A stretch of DNA of 64,000 nt, taken from positions 2,268,689-2,332,688 of the forward strand of contig JAUPSS010000007.1 of assembly GCA_040285825.1 (NCBI GenBank), given 5' to 3'. The position numbers and the translations under genes are program-made. Source of the DNA: Eukaryota sp. TZLM1-RC (lineage: Eukaryota; Metamonada: BaSk clade). Numbering within the stretch: the first letter of the stretch is position 1; each line of letters starts with the position of its first letter. This document shows, one piece after another, positions 60,550 through 64,000 of this stretch. The notes under the pieces are model-generated. The model was not told the DNA's origin. It was given only the letters and a program-made list of their open reading frames with translations, and made no database searches.

Positions 60550-61164
60550 ATGACGTCCTCTCTGGCAAGAGCTACTCGAGGACGAGTTCTCACTATATCT
60601 TACACTAACGCTCGTCATGACCGACATAATCACAAATCCTCCAGCAATGCATCCCACTGTGAAGTTGTTTCTCCCCACACTTTAAATAATGATGATTTTT
60701 CAGGATTTTTTTACACTTCTGGGAAGCCAGACAGGATACGTCCCACGTCTGCATCAACAACCTTTTTGAAAACGGTTCATCGAGTAGAAGATTCCACTCC
60801 TTCACCCCAAAATCGACCTGCTTCTGCAGCTGTTAGACCATCTTCAGCTAGTCCTCGAAAGCGACCATCTACGACTCAATCTGTGCGCTCTAGACCCCAC
60901 TCCGCTCAACTTGATCAAACAAACTCTTCCAAGACAAAGTCAACGAAAAGTCCTGCCGGTAGTATAAAAACAGCCACATGCTTAATAGGGCAACCCCCTT
61001 CATTATTGCACCGACCCAGAACTTCTCCCTTTTCTCCTGTCCGTACCAGTTCTACCTCGCCTGCTCGACCACCGTCAAGGACTCCAGAAATGAAGTTACC
61101 TCAAAGTAGGTTTCCTGATCATCAGCAAACTGAAGCAATTGCATCTCCTTTAGGCTATAGGTAG
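60550..61164 (+). CDS. Ser/Pro/Arg-rich disordered protein
   Basis: 204 residues from the ATG at 60550 (MTSSLARATRGRV); the frame is open upstream to 60412 but without a better start. The middle is a chain of RPxSA-like units (RIRPTSASTT, NRPASAAVRPSSASPRK, SRPHSAQLD), a composition common in proteins of the cytoskeleton and cilia. No folded domain. A splice donor-like GTAGGTGG overlaps the stop at 61162, so the C-terminus may differ. Confidence 0.5.
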   Translation: MTSSLARATRGRVLTISYTNARHDRHNHKSSSNASHCEVVSPHTLNNDDFSGFFYTSGKPDRIRPTSASTTFLKTVHRVEDSTPSPQNRPASAAVRPSSASPRKRPSTTQSVRSRPHSAQLDQTNSSKTKSTKSPAGSIKTATCLIGQPPSLLHRPRTSPFSPVRTSSTSPARPPSRTPEMKLPQSRFPDHQQTEAIASPLGYR

Positions 61165-61946
61165 GTGGAATCATGTTTGTATCATAGTGTATTTTTTTGA
61201 ATTCGGCAGTTGTAAATTGTATTTTAATGTAAATAGGACCTTTTTTATTTTGTGTATTCTGTTGCATTAAGACAAAATAATATCATCCAAATACTTGAAT
61301 GATTATTGACATTGAATGAATGGTATTTCGGCAAAGGTGATCTTGTTTCTTTTCATATTATATAAGCCCAAGAAGAACAAAATTTCTTTTGTTTTTCCAC
61401 GAACTTGAAGGCATGCCTGATATGTCTTCTAGATAGTAGTGCTCTTGTGTCAAAAACGGGAAATAAGAAAAACGACTACCTCTAGAAGCTGTTTTACGTT
61501 TTTAGTGGCAGAAGTACTTGATTTACATTTAGGTGACATCAACGTTTAACAATAGTGAAGGAATAAATTATAGTAAATATTGATAATCAGTTTAACATAA
61601 AATGCGAACTTTATGGGTTCTGTTACGACGGTTGTTAACCTAAATACGAATTTTAAAATGAATATGATAACAAAGTCTCGTTAATTCTACTTTTACTTTT
61701 TTATTTATTTTTACTTGCGCTTGGCACTCCAGTCTCGCTTAGCCAACTATGAATCCCCAGAGGGATGTGAGGAATAAAATTGTTGAATGGGAAATCTATT
61801 TCAATTTGCAAAAATTCACAGAATTGAATAAAAGAGGAAAACTTAACTCAGGAGGTTGAAAGTTGGATGTGACTAGCTGTGACTATGTGTATTTTATTGG
61901 AAATCGGAATCTTGAAACAATTCAGATTATTTTTACTCTGTTTCCA
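61165..61946. other. Intergenic
   Basis: AT-rich 3' and 5' flanks. No RNA gene or repeat recognised. Confidence 0.45.
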
Positions 61947-63500
61947 ATGAATCGTTTGGTACTGCTTTTCGTGATCACTTTTACACTGGCTTTTGCCGAT
62001 GTTCTCTCAGATAATAACAAGTATATGGAGTCCATCCCTATCTACAAGGGAACTGTCAAAGCCAACAAACCCACGACTTTTTCTGCAAGTTGCTTTAAGT
62101 TAACTACTGTCAGCATGGTGCTTGGCCGTGATAGTGCCGAACTTAACATCCAGGCTTATGAACCTAAATCTTTCGTTTGTGCTGACTGGTTTTTAATCAG
62201 TGACGGTAAACATTTCAAGCTTAAGAGTGCCTTCAGAAAGGGCGATCACCGCATGTCCATCAAGCTTACTCCTGAGGAAGTTCAATCGGTTCGTTCTTCT
62301 GGCTTTTCTATCTTCCAAATCTCTCTCCATGTCATAGACTATATCAGAGACGTTGTTGAATTCTACAACATCATCAAACGAGAAGACCCACTCGCAATTA
62401 AGAAGCTCATTGAAGACCAAATGGGTTTTGTCTATGAAAACAGAAACGCTGACTGGATCGACCCAATTAAGGTTGAACCATTTATTCAAAGTGGTGATGG
62501 TTTGTTCAACTTCCCCATTTCTAAATGTAGTCATTGCTATGACCAAGTTCAACACTGTTGAGGCCTTCATTACCAGTGCTACTCTTTCCCGTGCTGGTCA
62601 CTCCGCTATGGCCCTCCGTGACCCAGATACTCGTGAACTCTTTATTGTTGAAAATCAGCCCGCTCCAAGGTATCGTCAACCTTTTTTTTCTCACTCCAGA
62701 AACGTTTTCCGAACTCCTTTCAAACAATGGATGGAGGAACTAACCAATGGAACCTTCGATAATTGTTTTGCTTCTCATTGTGCTGCCGTGTGGATGCCCT
62801 TGAGTGACAAGGCTAGAGCTGCCTTTGATGAACAAAAAGCCTGGGAGTACTTCTTGGTTGCCGAAAAACACTTCCCTTATTCGTATGTAATGTTTCTAGG
62901 ACTAACATTAGCGATTTCGCTGAAGCTTTCTCTGGAATTGACTCCACTGATCCCAACAGCTGGGCCCAACCTTTGTCTCCCAGTCTCTTGCCATTCATTG
63001 GTATCCTCGCTGACAGCTTCCTTCCTGACATGAGAGACGCTTACTTGCTCAGAGGGTTTGAAAAGCGTTTGAACCTCAAGGATGGACACTTTAAGACCTT
63101 TGCCCAGATTCTGGAATACTGCCACGAACATGACTTGGATATTGTTGAAATCGCCGCCATTCCTGAGCGTGACGAATGGATGTATGGCGGTCTTCCTTCT
63201 CTTCATTGTTCCTCATTAGTGTTCTCTATCCTCAAAGCTTCTGGTATGGTAGACGCCCTAACTGGAGGAAAGGGGGATATGATTCAAGCTACCGAAATGA
63301 CTCCTCGAGATATCTATCATTTGGGCATTTACAAGACTGGTCGCCCCTCAGTTTGTGATGTTGATGATCTCCCCTATTGTCAAATCTTGGGCAACTTTAA
63401 GGTTGAACTTCCTGGATTTAACAGTGTACCTTTGTATCCACATATGAATGAAAAGTGCTTCATCAATCCTGTATCTCCAAGAACACCTGAAAATTGTTAG
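61947..63500 (+). CDS. Secreted permuted-papain-like (YiiX/NlpC-P60-type) protein with two mini-introns
   Basis: Coding sequence join(61947..62499, 62531..62882, 62912..63500), 497 aa. Introns of 31 nt (GTTTG...TGTAG) and 29 nt (GTATG...ATTAG with ACTAAC near its end) restore one frame across three. The ATG at 61947 gives a signal peptide (LVLLFVITFTLAFA) and so secretion or a lysosome-like vacuole. Catalytic candidates are in permuted order: SGDVI then SRAGHSAMAL (His208) before PSLHCSSLVFSIL (Cys401), as in YiiX-type papain-fold amidases; the end LPGFNSVPLYPHMNEKC is characteristic of a protist family of unknown function. Substrate unknown: peptidoglycan, amide or thioester are options. A 17-nt reading of intron 2 would also keep the frame. 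Confidence 0.75.
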
Positions 63501-63618
63501 ATTTTAGTATTCTTTACGATGGCGCCCTGTAAATGATAAATATATTGCGTTGTGTGTTTATTTTATAACCATTCTATTTTCCATATTTAATTGAATAAAA
63601 ACATATACAAAATAAGAC

Positions 63619-64000
63619 CTACATTAAACTACATCCACAGCAAGAAGAGCAGCATCGCTTCTCCAATCTAGACTTTAACTCATCTCTTTCTTCTTCCAGT
63701 GATTCGCTATATTCTAACAACGACTTGTACATTTGTTCAGTTGGTCTTCCAGCAATGATATTAGAATGGCCAAACAAATGAAATTCAATTCCAGAGGAGA
63801 GGTAATGTAGGAAATCATCATGGTGATCAACATAAAAGAGCTCACAATAACCAAAGTCGCCACCGTTCCATAAATCGGGCAACCTAGAGGTCATTTCCAA
63901 TGAATCAGCATGGGGAAAATTAAATTCAAGAAATAAAGAACCATATTGCTTTGGATCAATGTTGGATAAATCAGAAATAGATAAAGATACTGCCGATATC
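63619..64000 (-). CDS. C-terminus of a kinesin-3-like/C2-like protein with a CaaX box (partial)
   Basis: Open from the window edge to the stop at 63619; the 5' part lies outside. The visible 127 residues contain YGSLFLEFNFPHADSLEM ... NGGDFGYCELFYVDHHDDFLHYL and IEFHLFGH, a C2-like beta-sandwich pattern reminiscent of the domain after the FHA region of kinesin-3 motors (their EEFLEYL...EVxG segment). A short coiled coil follows (LEEERDELKSRLEKR) and the protein ends CCSSCCGCSLM: the last four residues form a CaaX prenylation box, with palmitoylatable Cys upstream. Family assignment is tentative; the lipid anchor is a well-defined motif. Confidence 0.45.
   Translation of the reverse strand, partial: ISAVSLSISDLSNIDPKQYGSLFLEFNFPHADSLEMTSRLPDLWNGGDFGYCELFYVDHHDDFLHYLSSGIEFHLFGHSNIIAGRPTEQMYKSLLEYSESLEEERDELKSRLEKRCCSSCCGCSLM

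Noticed and set aside
62883-62899. 17-nt intron in the papain-like gene
   Set aside because: It also keeps the frame, but the 29-nt version has a branch-like ACTAAC and fits the sizes of the other introns.
1-64000. CRISPR array
   Set aside because: No regularly spaced repeats. The RNA-guided feature here is the eukaryotic Fanzor type, which does not use arrays.
1-64000. Naming the organism (for example a heterolobosean or other specific flagellate)
   Set aside because: Gene content and intron size narrow it to a flagellated protist, but no marker in the window fixes the lineage.

Overview
This is nuclear DNA of an AT-rich, compact eukaryotic genome, most likely a flagellated protist; the lineage cannot be fixed from sequence alone. 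Eukaryotic markers are two cytosolic ribosomal proteins (eL14, eS28), an RTF2-type replication factor, a U2SURP-like splicing factor, a POC5-like centriole protein, a doublecortin-domain protein and a kinesin-like tail. POC5 and doublecortin suggest centrioles or flagella. Where introns can be resolved by reading frame and family conservation they are tiny (28, 35, 31, 29 and about 40 nt, possibly 24 nt), and most genes have none. No rRNA, tRNA or CRISPR array was recognised.

Layout. 1-6.7 kb: decayed mobile DNA (a Fanzor relic, possible family-B DNA polymerase scraps, an inverted-repeat segment, then Fanzor copy A). 6.8-20.9 kb: a mostly host block (membrane protein, proline-rich protein, doublecortin protein, hypotheticals, long-chain acyl-CoA synthetase, POC5-like, U2SURP-like, alpha/beta hydrolase) with one LINE relic near 16 kb. 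21.2-31.9 kb: a pile of nested elements, with a LINE inside a LINE, then Fanzor copy B split by two LINEs, one of which holds a small LTR retrotransposon. 31.9-33.1 kb: RTF2 and an SH3 protein. 33.2-37.5 kb: LINEs. 38.1-42.0 kb: eL14 and eS28 (divergent, 76 bp apart), an SPF27-like fragment and a membrane-anchored MOCOS-like protein. 42.2-44.1 kb: the best-preserved Fanzor. 45.6-46.2 kb: a metallo-beta-lactamase-like gene. 46.5-60.4 kb: LINEs, two more Fanzor relics, a hAT remnant, a TA-flanked DNA transposon, a solo LTR, a segmental duplication and an acidic protein gene. 60.5-64 kb: a Ser/Pro-rich protein, a secreted permuted-papain-like protein with two mini-introns, and a kinesin-like C-terminus ending in a CaaX box.

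The most interesting content is the Fanzor set. Fanzors are eukaryotic relatives of TnpB, RNA-guided nucleases. At least six loci are visible. Five carry strong hairpins just after the reading frame, where the guide RNA (omegaRNA) lies in known systems. Copies A and B share about 240 nt of non-coding 3' sequence with a 13-bp hairpin, and their similarity stops abruptly at one point beyond which the flanks differ, as expected at a scaffold/guide boundary. The second theme is a dense set of LINEs with restriction-like-endonuclease-type C-termini, several with exact 10-14 bp target-site duplications, and small LTR elements with 4-bp target duplications.
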